The notes beneath the pieces were generated by a model, which was not told where the DNA came from, did not search any database, and saw only the letters and a list, made by a program, of their open reading frames with translations. From an uncultured Candidatus Melainabacteria bacterium (GTDB lineage Bacteria; Cyanobacteriota; Vampirovibrionia; Gastranaerophilales; Gastranaerophilaceae): a DNA stretch of 44,745 nucleotides. How positions within the stretch are numbered: position 1 is the first letter of the stretch; each line of letters starts with the position of its first letter. Where the stretch lies: positions 1 through 44,745 of the forward strand of contig CAKVGW010000008.1 in the NCBI GenBank assembly GCA_934747325.1. Reading direction: 5' to 3'. This document shows, piece after piece, positions 7,853 through 15,533 of the stretch. The position numbers and the translations under genes are program-made.

Positions 7853-9424
7853 TTATTTATGAATTCTTAAATGTCTATTTTCACCTTCGCCTATAGAAGT
7901 GCTTTTTAGACTATATTGATCAACAAGTTCATGTTGTAATTTTCTTATTTGAGATGGTTGAGGAGAAAGCTCTATTACTTCTGCTCCGTCTGAAACTTGT
8001 TTAATAGCAGCACGTGCTTCATCTAAAGCTTTTTCTATATTATCGCTGTAGCCTTGTAAAGGTTCAACATCACCCGGTTGAATATCTAAAGCGTCTTTCA
8101 AAACCTTTTGGATTTGAGCCATTGAGTTTGTTTTTACATAGAATATTTGTACTCGATATTCTTTTGCTGTATTCAAAATTTTTGCTCCGCCTTTTGCAAA
8201 ATTCTTGTGTGCTATTACAATATCAGCGTCTTCTACGTTACGCGTTAATTCGACATTCAAATTCAAACGTTCAATTGTCTTTTCAACAATAGTTCTTGAA
8301 ACCGCGTACAAATACAACTTCTTAAGCGGTTTAGCTTGTTCAACATATTTTTGACGAGAGAATGAAAAATTCATACTGTTATCTTGCGGAGTTTCAGAAG
8401 CCTCTTGTTTTACAGGTTCAGGCGCAGAAACTGTTTCTACGTGTTGTTCTTCAACTTTTCTTATTTCAGGTCGAATTGGCCAACCTCGTAAGATATAATC
8501 AACTGCTTCCGAAGTATTTTTATAAACTGCAAGTGTATTTCTATCTAAAATTTCTATTACAATATCAAATGTAGGTTGCTTTTCTCTTTCTAAAACCGTT
8601 TTTTGTGATGCTCTACGTTTAGCTTCGTCATCGCCTAATGTTACTGATTGAATACCACCAACTAAGTCTGATAAAGTTGGGTTTTTTATTAAGCTTTCTA
8701 GACAGTTACCATGCGCAGTTGCAATAAGCATTACACCACGTTCTGCGATTGTTCTTGCAGCCTGTGCTTCAGGTTCAGTACCGATTTCATCAACAACAAT
8801 GACTTCGGGCGTATGGTTCTCAACCGCCTCAATCATTATATCTTTTTGAAATTCAGGTTGAGCAACCTGCATTCTTCTGGCAGAGCCGACAGCAGGGTGT
8901 GGAACATCTCCGTCGCCGGCGATTTCGTTTGAAGTATCTACAATGACAACACGTTTGCCGAGCTCGTCTGCTACAAGTCTTGAAATTTCTCTAAGTTTAG
9001 TTGTTTTACCAACCCCCGGAGGGCCTAAGAATAAAATACTCTTTCCTTGTGTACAAATATCTTTAATACAAGCAATTGTACCTGTTACAACACGACCGAT
9101 ACGACAGGTTAAACCGACAACCTTTCCTTGTCTGTTTCTTATTGCACTAATACGGTGCAAAGTTCCGGGAATTCCCGAACGGTTATCATGTGTAAATTCT
9201 TGAAGGTGAGATGTTATAAACTTAATGTCTTCATCATTAACTACATCACACTGTAATTTTTCAATCTTTCCTCCGGCATGACGAACTTCCGGAACTCGAC
9301 CGATATCAAGTACTATTTCGATAACATCATCTAATTTTTCACACGACAAATTAGACACGACTTTTTGGGGCATAATGGCGATTAGCCTTTCGAGGTCATT
9401 TTGAAATTGTAAATTGCTCATCAT
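7853..9424 (-). CDS. Ycf45-like AAA ATPase with C-terminal R3H domain
   Basis: This 523-aa protein has the layout of cyanobacterial and plastid Ycf45 proteins, relatives of SpoIIIAA-type secretion ATPases. The N-terminal domain is followed by Walker A GPPGVGKTT (134-142), Walker B VIVVDE (208-213), and the sensor region GVMLIATAHG. Residues of about 325-375 are a low-complexity linker. The last 60 residues (QLRKLQ-like helix, LVDQYSLKS, NRHLRIHK) form an R3H single-stranded nucleic-acid-binding domain. Its cellular role is poorly defined; nucleic-acid remodelling is plausible from the R3H domain. On the minus strand a TATAAT-like -10 occurs at 9492-9497, giving a leader of about 60 nt. It is the clearest cyanobacterial-lineage marker in the window. 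Confidence 0.9.
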   Translation of the reverse strand: MMSNLQFQNDLERLIAIMPQKVVSNLSCEKLDDVIEIVLDIGRVPEVRHAGGKIEKLQCDVVNDEDIKFITSHLQEFTHDNRSGIPGTLHRISAIRNRQGKVVGLTCRIGRVVTGTIACIKDICTQGKSILFLGPPGVGKTTKLREISRLVADELGKRVVIVDTSNEIAGDGDVPHPAVGSARRMQVAQPEFQKDIMIEAVENHTPEVIVVDEIGTEPEAQAARTIAERGVMLIATAHGNCLESLIKNPTLSDLVGGIQSVTLGDDEAKRRASQKTVLEREKQPTFDIVIEILDRNTLAVYKNTSEAVDYILRGWPIRPEIRKVEEQHVETVSAPEPVKQEASETPQDNSMNFSFSRQKYVEQAKPLKKLYLYAVSRTIVEKTIERLNLNVELTRNVEDADIVIAHKNFAKGGAKILNTAKEYRVQIFYVKTNSMAQIQKVLKDALDIQPGDVEPLQGYSDNIEKALDEARAAIKQVSDGAEVIELSPQPSQIRKLQHELVDQYSLKSTSIGEGENRHLRIHK

Positions 9425-9540
9425 TCTTATATATAATGCCTTTCTGCTTTCGCATTTGGCTGCAACGGTTCAATTTTGATCTCCTAATTTTATTATAGCA
9501 TATATTTAAAAATTTTTCATAATTTTAATAATTTAAGATA

Positions 9541-9569
9541 TTGATTATAAATAAAAAAATAACTATAAT
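9541..9569 (+). promoter_or_regulatory. Sigma70-type promoter of the 9612 gene
   Basis: TTGATT (9541-9546), a 17-bp spacer and a perfect TATAAT (9564-9569) lie 42 bp before the ATG at 9612. Confidence 0.65.
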
Positions 9570-9611
9570 ATAGTTGTGTTGCAAAGCCTTTTGTATAAAT
9601 GAGGTGTTGAT

Positions 9612-10583
9612 ATGAGAAAAAAAGTTATTGGCGGGATTGTATTGGGAATTGTTGCTGTTGCTTGTTTAACAGCATTAATTGTTTCTAAAGAAACTAAGGA
9701 TGATGAAAAAATAATTCCTGAAAAAGATATAAAAAAAGTAGAAAAACCTGCAGAAAAACAAATAAAACCAACAGTTACACACTATAAAGCCGAAGCAAAA
9801 AAAGATTTAAGTGTAAAAACAGATTTATACAAAGGTGTACCGGACAGTCTTTTGCCACTTTCTGCAATAAGTGAAATTGCATCTTTAAACGGACATGTTC
9901 ATAAGACAATAAAAGAATTGGTTGATAATTCAACGGGTGTTTTGTATGCAAAACGTAACGGTAATAAACTTGTAATGGTTGTGGAAAATCCCGACGATAA
10001 CAGGCATGGATTGGAGTTTGTGGAAATTTCTGCTGACGGGAAGCACGAAAAAGTAGGTTTTTTACTTTCTAAGTATAGTGAAAGTGACACTGATGAAGAT
10101 TTGTGGGAATATGATGTTTCGGAAGACGTTAAACGCCCGACAAAACACACAAAATTTAATTCAGACGGAGAAGTTGAATTTGTGGAAACTTGGAATTATT
10201 TATCCGAAGAGCCTATCAAGTATGAGCTTAAAAACAAAGATGACAAGGTGATTTCACTGGTTAAAGAAACTATTGACGAAAATAACAGCATGAGGCAAGA
10301 GCACCTTATTTATGATAAAGACGGTAAAACAAAGGTTAATTTGACTGTTAACTATGATGGTGCGGATTTAACACGGTTTACTTATTACAATGCGGATAAG
10401 CCTAACGAAAGTGGCAGTGTAATTAGTGAATATAAAGACGGTGTAAAAACTAAGGAAACTGTTTATACTTCTGATTATAAAGTTAAGAATGTTTATGAGC
10501 CTGAATATAAGAACGGTGAAAGAGAAGGTATAAAAGTTTTCGATAATGAAAATAAAGAAGTAAAAACACTTTTGTCTGAATAA
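9612..10583 (+). CDS. Membrane-anchored or exported hypothetical protein with YxNG-type repeats
   Basis: This 323-aa protein has an N-terminal hydrophobic segment (residues 5-24) after a basic start. A Cys at 18 sits in VAVAC, which is near but not a good lipobox, so either a signal anchor or a lipoprotein is possible. A Lys/Glu-rich spacer (25-65) follows. The C-terminal part (about 185-320) is beta-rich with loosely repeated units (FNSDGEVEFVETW, YDKDGKTKVNLTV, YKNGEREGIKVFDNENKEV) resembling the MORN-like or YwqK-type repeats of surface proteins. The GAGGTGTTGAT ribosome site decides the start. It has its own promoter and converges on the metallopeptidase gene. The function is unknown. Confidence 0.8.
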   Translation: MRKKVIGGIVLGIVAVACLTALIVSKETKDDEKIIPEKDIKKVEKPAEKQIKPTVTHYKAEAKKDLSVKTDLYKGVPDSLLPLSAISEIASLNGHVHKTIKELVDNSTGVLYAKRNGNKLVMVVENPDDNRHGLEFVEISADGKHEKVGFLLSKYSESDTDEDLWEYDVSEDVKRPTKHTKFNSDGEVEFVETWNYLSEEPIKYELKNKDDKVISLVKETIDENNSMRQEHLIYDKDGKTKVNLTVNYDGADLTRFTYYNADKPNESGSVISEYKDGVKTKETVYTSDYKVKNVYEPEYKNGEREGIKVFDNENKEVKTLLSE

Positions 10584-10614
10584 TATTTTCACTAATTAAA
10601 TTTGGTATTATATT

Positions 10615-11400
10615 TTAATTCCAAAAACCTTCTTCAATCCGAATCTTTTTCGGTCTGCTGAAATAGTCCATAATTACGCTTGCAGCACCTACTGCAAGTC
10701 CTGTTGCGGTTGCATGACCGACGTAAGTTAAAAGTGCTTTAGCGTATAATTTTTTCATGTTTTTAATCAAAGGCTCTGCAAGTCCTGTTTTTTTCGCGAG
10801 TTTTACACCTTTATAGCTTGCCATTCCTTCTTCAAAAACAGTAGGTAACATACTTAAAAATGCAATTTTGCCACAATTATCCTTGATAAAATCCATCTTG
10901 TCTTTTGGGGCTTCTTTAGGTTTAGTGCGTTGAAATAATGCTACATATCCCATAAAACCAGCAACTGCACGTCCGGGCCAACGCATTTTGCTTAAAAGCT
11001 TACCCCATTTCCCTTTCAAATCATTTAAAGCATGACCTGCTTCATGGAAACCTGCGATTGAAATTTTGTCCGTATTAATTACGATTTGTTTTGTTTTAGG
11101 CATATAATAAGCATTTTGTCCGCAACATACATCGGATTTATCTCTTAAAAACTGCGCGGGAATTATTTGGACTCCTTTTTTATCAAGTCCTGAAATATTT
11201 ATTGATTGTTCAAACGCATCTTTGTATAAATCGTTTTGTGAATGTTCTTTTATGAGTTGCGAAGAAAACGGCTTAGAAAAAGCCGGTAAAGTTCCCATAA
11301 TTGCAGATGAAGCAAGCGACGCCAAAATAAAACCTTTAGAACTGTCGCCTTGCGTTCGTGGGATATATTGATTTCCATCATAATAGTAAGAATTTACCAT
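10615..11400 (-). CDS. Putative membrane-associated zinc metallopeptidase (HEAGH motif)
   Basis: This 261-aa protein contains AGFHEAGHALNDL, a zincin HExxH motif (HEAGH at 119-123) in which two His bind zinc and Glu is the catalytic base. About 67 residues on, FEEGMAS (189-195) offers a Glu as possible third ligand, as in gluzincins. Hydrophobic stretches near 24-41, 146-157, 178-188 and 222-244 suggest membrane association. A Cys-Cys pair precedes the motif. The start is set at 11398-11400 because AGGA lies about 10 nt upstream; an ATG at 11416-11418 has no ribosome site. I do not recognise a named peptidase family. Substrate and side of membrane are unknown. It is transcribed divergently from the radical SAM gene. 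Confidence 0.72.
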   Translation of the reverse strand: MVNSYYYDGNQYIPRTQGDSSKGFILASLASSAIMGTLPAFSKPFSSQLIKEHSQNDLYKDAFEQSINISGLDKKGVQIIPAQFLRDKSDVCCGQNAYYMPKTKQIVINTDKISIAGFHEAGHALNDLKGKWGKLLSKMRWPGRAVAGFMGYVALFQRTKPKEAPKDKMDFIKDNCGKIAFLSMLPTVFEEGMASYKGVKLAKKTGLAEPLIKNMKKLYAKALLTYVGHATATGLAVGAASVIMDYFSRPKKIRIEEGFWN

Positions 11401-11497
11401 TTTGATATTTTCCTGCATAACTACACTTATATATATTAAAACAATTTGTAAGAAAAAATTGCTAAATTGTTACAGTTTGTTATATCATAGATTTATT

Positions 11498-14026
11498 ATG
11501 AATTGTTTTTTTAGAGATCAGCAGGAAGCTTTATACAAAGCTACAAAACCTTACCAGTATGTAGGTGGAGAATTTTTATCATATAACAAAGATTTTGACA
11601 ATGCGAAAGTTCGTTTTGCATTTGTATTCCCTGATAAATACGAAATTGGGATTAGCAACCTTGGGGTTAGAATTATTTATGATAGAGTAAATGCGCAAGA
11701 AGGTATGATGGCTGATAGAGCCTACGCACCAGAGCCTGATTTTAAACCCGAATTTTTATACGGTGTAGAGTCAAAACGTGCACTCAAAGATTTTGACGGC
11801 ATCGGTTTTTCTTTGCAATATGAATTATCTTATCCGACGGTTTTAAAAATGCTTGAAATGTCAGGAATTACTGTTAGAAATGACGAGCGAAGAGAAGATG
11901 AGCCAATCGTTTTAGCAGGCGGACCTTGTTGTTATAATCCACTTCCGATGTGCGAATTTATCGACGTATTTTGTATCGGTGACGGCGAAGAAATGATGGT
12001 AGAAGTTTGTGAAGTGTTGAAAAAAACAAAAGGGCTTCCAAGAAAACAAAGAATTGAAAAGCTGTGTGAAATCAAAGGTTGTTGGACAAAAGGTATGGAT
12101 TCTGCCGAAAAACGTCTTGCGCCACTTACGTTAGAATATGCTTCAACGTCTTATCCTATACCATTTTCAAGTTCTGTTCATGATAGAGCTATTATTGAAA
12201 TTCGTCGTGGATGCGGAAGAATGTGCCGTTTTTGCCAACCAGGACATGTAACCTTACCGGTTAGAGAACGTTCGGCTGAAGATATTATAAAAATCACAAA
12301 AGAACTTATTAACAATACAGGCTATGATGAATATTCTTTGCTTTCATTATCATCAAATGATTATTCAAATATCAAAGAAGTTATAAAAGAATTAGCTGTT
12401 GATTTTAATAAAAAGAAAATCTCGGTTTCGCTCCCTAGCCAACGTATTGATGGATTTAATCTTGAACTTGCAAATCTTGTTCAATCTGTTCGTAAATCCG
12501 GCATGACACTTGCACCTGAGGCTGGCAGTCAGCGTTTAAGAAATGTTATAAAGAAAAATATTTCAGAAGAACAAATTATTAATGCTGCTCTAACGCTTTA
12601 CGAAAACGGCTGGTCAAAGATTAAGTTCTATTTCATTTCAGGACTTCCAACTGAAACATTAGAAGATATGGATGAAATGGCGGAACTTCTTAATAAAATA
12701 AAATATCGTGCAAAATTGATTAAGCGTGAAAAAGAGTTAAAACACGGTTTTGAAATTACTTGCACGCTTTCAATCTTTGTGCCAAAACCATTTACACCGT
12801 TTCAATGGTGTCCGCAAATGGATTTGGATAAAGTAACTGAACATATTCACTATTTGAAAGAAAAAACTAAACATATTAAAGGTCTAAAAATTAATTACCA
12901 CGAAAAGTTTGTTTCTCAAATTGAAGCGGCCTTGACTCGCGGTGATGCAAGCTTGTGTAAATATATAGAAGCACTTTATAAAAAAGGCTGCTATTTGGAT
13001 GCTTGGGGTGAATATTTTGACAAAAACGTTTGGGCTGAAACAGCAAAAGAATGTGGATTTACGCTTGAAGATTATGCAAGAAAATCTTTTGGCTTAGATG
13101 AAGTTTTGCCTTGGGATTTTATTAATACAGGGCTTAAAAAAGAATGGTTGCAAAATGAGTATAAAGAAGCGATGAAACAAGGTTGTGAATTTAATTTACA
13201 GCCAACTTGCGAAAATAAATGTGTTCAATGTGGTGTATGTCCAAACTTAAAAACACATAAAGTTATGGCAAAACCTTATAAAGCATCAGAAGAAGCTCAA
13301 AAAATTGTTTCAATTGAAGAACATCGTGATCCGACAAGAGCGAATGTTGATCCTAATATTCCTGTTTATCGCTACCGCTTGAAAATAACGAAAAAAGGCT
13401 TGCTTAGATATTTTTCACACCTTGATTGGCAAAGTACTTTCCATAAGGTTTTAGCGCGTTCCGGCTTGAATATGGTGTTCACACTCGGTTTCAACCCTAC
13501 AATGAAGGTGTCTATGGGGGTTGCACTACCTTTGTTTGCGCAATCGGAAGGCGAACTTGTAGATATCGAAATTTATGATAATCTATCTGAAAAAGAGGTT
13601 ATGGATATTATTAATCCAAAACTCCCTGATGGTGCAAAAATCGTTGATGTTAAAATGGTTGAAAGATACACAACTGCCGTTGATATAGCTGCGCAGTGGG
13701 CGGAATATTGTATAACACCTTATTGTAAATCTAACGAGAACTATGATTTTGAGGAATTTAAAAAGGATGTTGAAAGAGTTCTAACTTCACCTGAGATTTT
13801 AATTTCCAAGAAAAATAAAAAAGGAATTGAAAAAACAACTGATTTCAAAAAGTCAGTAGGAACTTATAGGTTTGAAGACGGTAGTCTTTATATATTCCTA
13901 AAAACAGGACAAGGCTCAGAAATTCCTGCATTACGAGCAGACAGCTTGATGCAACTTGTAAATCCTGAAAGATTGTTCTATATTACAAGACTTCGTTTCT
14001 TGGATGAAAATTTGAAAGAGTTGTGA
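11498..14026 (+). CDS. Radical SAM protein (TIGR03960 type) fused to a DUF2344 domain
   Basis: This 842-aa protein combines an N-terminal domain of the B12-binding radical SAM type (RFAFVFPDKYEIGISNLG, then LAGGPCC) with a radical SAM core whose CGRMCRFC (Cys 239, 243, 246) binds the 4Fe-4S cluster. A further Cys-rich motif (CENKCVQCGVC) follows the core. Roughly the last 220 residues are DUF2344/TIGR03936 (YRLKITKKGLLRYFSHLDW ... GFNPTMKVSMGVALP). The reaction is not established. In many cyanobacteria and other bacteria the fused or split pair lies beside the RNase E/G gene; here rng follows after 1.5 kb of inserted sequence. The ATG at 11498 matches the family's usual beginning but has no clear Shine-Dalgarno. 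A longer frame upstream would run into the divergent gene and is not used. Confidence 0.92.
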   Translation: MNCFFRDQQEALYKATKPYQYVGGEFLSYNKDFDNAKVRFAFVFPDKYEIGISNLGVRIIYDRVNAQEGMMADRAYAPEPDFKPEFLYGVESKRALKDFDGIGFSLQYELSYPTVLKMLEMSGITVRNDERREDEPIVLAGGPCCYNPLPMCEFIDVFCIGDGEEMMVEVCEVLKKTKGLPRKQRIEKLCEIKGCWTKGMDSAEKRLAPLTLEYASTSYPIPFSSSVHDRAIIEIRRGCGRMCRFCQPGHVTLPVRERSAEDIIKITKELINNTGYDEYSLLSLSSNDYSNIKEVIKELAVDFNKKKISVSLPSQRIDGFNLELANLVQSVRKSGMTLAPEAGSQRLRNVIKKNISEEQIINAALTLYENGWSKIKFYFISGLPTETLEDMDEMAELLNKIKYRAKLIKREKELKHGFEITCTLSIFVPKPFTPFQWCPQMDLDKVTEHIHYLKEKTKHIKGLKINYHEKFVSQIEAALTRGDASLCKYIEALYKKGCYLDAWGEYFDKNVWAETAKECGFTLEDYARKSFGLDEVLPWDFINTGLKKEWLQNEYKEAMKQGCEFNLQPTCENKCVQCGVCPNLKTHKVMAKPYKASEEAQKIVSIEEHRDPTRANVDPNIPVYRYRLKITKKGLLRYFSHLDWQSTFHKVLARSGLNMVFTLGFNPTMKVSMGVALPLFAQSEGELVDIEIYDNLSEKEVMDIINPKLPDGAKIVDVKMVERYTTAVDIAAQWAEYCITPYCKSNENYDFEEFKKDVERVLTSPEILISKKNKKGIEKTTDFKKSVGTYRFEDGSLYIFLKTGQGSEIPALRADSLMQLVNPERLFYITRLRFLDENLKEL

Positions 14027-14027
14027 T

Positions 14028-14059
14028 AAAAGGTGGGAACCGCTTATGCTTTTCTCACC
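14028..14059 (+). repeat. Left copy of an inverted hairpin repeat pair
   Basis: AAAAGGTGGGAACCGCTTAT and the 12 bases after it form a weak hairpin (GGTGGGAA with TTCTCACC) right after the radical SAM stop codon. The same sequence with few changes lies in opposite orientation at 15101-15133. There is no T-run on the plus strand, so it is a poor terminator. Confidence 0.6.
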
Positions 14060-14069
14060 GAAAAAATGT

Positions 14070-14172
14070 AAATGGTGCAAAAAATTGCACCCTACATTTC
14101 TTGAATAAAATACGCTCAAAATCGAACATATATTTCTTTGTCAATTGTAGGGTGCAATTTTTTGCACCATTT
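14070..14172. mobile_element. MITE-like element with perfect 27-bp terminal inverted repeats
   Basis: The left arm (14070-14096) begins AAATGGTGC and ends CACCCTACA. The right arm (14146-14172) is its exact reverse complement. Each arm is itself palindromic (GGTGCAAAAAATTGCACC). The 49-bp centre has no gene. No target-site duplication is obvious. A related solo arm is at 6463-6484 and related palindromes are at 22425 and 26533. The element is non-coding and would need a transposase supplied elsewhere, if it moves at all. Confidence 0.75.
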
Positions 14173-14246
14173 GTGTTTAAGCATTTGTCGTTCTGAATCA
14201 CAGTTGCCAAACTCTACCTACAAATATTTTCAATAGAATCTATAAA

Positions 14247-14504
14247 TTACTTTTTGTAAATATTTTTTGCTTGTTGTAAATTTAGTTTTGACATAATATC
14301 TTTTGTTAAGTTTTCTTGATATTTAATAAAAGATGCTTCAATAAAATCTTCTTTTGCAAATTCTTTTGCTGTTTTTGTACAATTCTTAGAGGTTAACTGC
14401 GCTTCTCGTTGAGCTTTTTTCAAAATTTCAGGAAGATTTTCTTTACCTCTAAAAGCCATGTTCTTTTGTGGCATAATTGCATTTGTTTGAATATTAAATG
14501 ACAT
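14247..14504 (-). CDS. Small hypothetical protein with FRGK box (85 aa)
   Basis: This 85-aa protein starts MSFNIQTNAIMPQKNMAFRG, with a Phe-Arg-Gly-Lys box at 18-21, followed by a charged helical body (LPEILKKAQREAQ ... KLNLQQAKNIYKK). The ATG at 14502-14504 is preceded by GAGAAAGG at 9-nt spacing; a GTG seven codons earlier would place that ribosome site inside the gene. No signal peptide is seen. The N-terminal pattern (MxxNIQT ... F-x-G-K) recurs in the genes at 26714 and 32661. The function is unknown. Confidence 0.7.
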   Translation of the reverse strand: MSFNIQTNAIMPQKNMAFRGKENLPEILKKAQREAQLTSKNCTKTAKEFAKEDFIEASFIKYQENLTKDIMSKLNLQQAKNIYKK

Positions 14505-14589
14505 AAAATTAAACCTTTCTCGCACTTACGATTATATTACTACACATCTTATATTTATAAATCACAATATTGCAATAATTCGTATTGTG

Positions 14590-14967
14590 TTATTTCATTT
14601 TATCCGCATGTAATTTATAAAACGCTCTAACATCTGCCAAATTATTTGTAGTTGTTTTTACAAATTTTTCATCAAAGCAATCCAAATATGGTGCTTTAAG
14701 CTCTTTTTTAGGTACAAAATACTGTAAACATAAACGATTTTCATTAGGTTCTGAATATATAGTATAATGCTCATCTATCCTTTTAGATGTTCCATATAAT
14801 TTGCCATGTTCATCAAAAGTTTGGATTCTACTTGTAAATCTACCGTTTGTTTCTTGAACATTACGAATAACATTTTTCCATCCTTTTTTACTGTAAATAT
14901 CTGCGATACTGTAAGTTTTGGGATTTTTTTGGGCAATCTTAGCCATTGTAGCAAAATTAATAGTCAT
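14590..14967 (-). CDS. Hypothetical protein (125 aa)
   Basis: This 125-aa protein begins MTINFATMAKIAQKNP. The ATG at 14965-14967 has AAGGAG six bases upstream; an earlier in-frame ATG lacks such a site. The body is mixed alpha/beta with the stretch RIQTFDEHGKLYGTSKRIDE, suggesting a beta hairpin, and a C-terminal helix (LADVRAFYKLHADKMK). It has no membrane segment. It may be cotranscribed with the FRGK gene downstream (86-nt gap). I do not recognise it. Confidence 0.65.
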   Translation of the reverse strand: MTINFATMAKIAQKNPKTYSIADIYSKKGWKNVIRNVQETNGRFTSRIQTFDEHGKLYGTSKRIDEHYTIYSEPNENRLCLQYFVPKKELKAPYLDCFDEKFVKTTTNNLADVRAFYKLHADKMK

Positions 14968-15100
14968 ATTTACTCCTTCACATTTTAAATTTCTACACAT
15001 GTATACAAAGTATTGTGTGTTATAAAAATTGCTTTTTTTTATAAAAAATATTAAGAAAATGTTACATTGTAATTATTAATTAGAACAGGTAGCAGGTAGA

Positions 15101-15140
15101 GGTGGAAAAAAACGTAAGCGGTTTCCACCTTTTTAATTTT
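15101..15140 (+). terminator. Hairpin with T-run, also the right copy of the inverted repeat pair
   Basis: GGTGGAAA and TTTCCACC form the stem and TTTTTAATTTTT follows, a good intrinsic terminator on the plus strand. It lies just before the rng promoter and could insulate it. Its reverse complement matches 14028-14059 (AAAAGGTGGAAACCGCTTAC). Confidence 0.65.
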
Positions 15141-15149
15141 TAAACTCTC

Positions 15150-15178
15150 TTTACAATTTTGAAAAATTTTAGTATGAT
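15150..15178 (+). promoter_or_regulatory. Promoter of the rng operon
   Basis: TTTACA (15150-15155), a 17-bp spacer and TATGAT (15173-15178) form a good sigma70-type promoter. The predicted transcript start near 15185 gives a leader of about 350 nt. Confidence 0.7.
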
Positions 15179-15533
15179 AGAAAGGAGGTTTTATCTTCCG
15201 CTGGAAATTAATCACGAAGAAAAACAAAAAAGGTTTTAAAAAACAATAGATAATCTATCAAATACATAAACTTGAAGAAAAATATCTGTTTATATGTCTA
15301 AAAACAAGATTCTAATTCACGCAATAATAGCGGATAATTTTAAGAAACTTGTAATAAAGAGCGAGATATTAAAAAGCTTTTAGACAAAAACCTCAACGAG
15401 ATGTAGAGGGGCTGAGAATTACCCCAGAAAATAAGAGAATAATGTCAGTTTAAAAATTAGATAGAATAAGAATTAAAATTTCTTTTCAACTTCTAAACTA
15501 CTAAACTGCTAAACTAACAAAGGATTTAAAAGA
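15179..15533 (+). promoter_or_regulatory. Long 5' leader of rng (gene-free stretch)
   Basis: About 350 nt separate the promoter from the rng start. They hold an AAGGAGG box at 15183 not followed by a convincing gene; a possible 29-codon frame at 15294-15383 without a clear ribosome site; a GGGGCTGAGAATTACCCC hairpin near 15409-15426; and three tandem octamers (CTAAACTA, CTAAACTG, CTAAACTA) at 15493-15516, just ahead of the AAAGGA ribosome site. RNase E messages in E. coli and in cyanobacteria are known to be autoregulated through long leaders, so a similar role is inferred. It is not a recognised riboswitch. Confidence 0.5.

Noticed and set aside
11402..11497. Longer N-terminus for the radical SAM protein
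   Set aside because: The extra 32 residues are unlike the family, lie in the divergent gene's start region, and are rich in unlikely residues.
14028..14045. GGTGGGAACCGC resembling the T-box GGTGGNACCGCG element
   Set aside because: There is one extra base in the core, no specifier or stem I, and it lies downstream of a gene rather than ahead of a synthetase or amino-acid gene.
15294..15383. Possible 29-codon gene in the rng leader
   Set aside because: No convincing ribosome site, low complexity, and no supporting context; kept only as a note in the leader entry.
15401..15430. GGGGCTGAGA ... CCCC resembling part of a TPP riboswitch
   Set aside because: Only the CTGAGA piece is present; the second conserved half (GAACCTGA ... 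TAATACC) is missing, and rng is not a thiamine gene.
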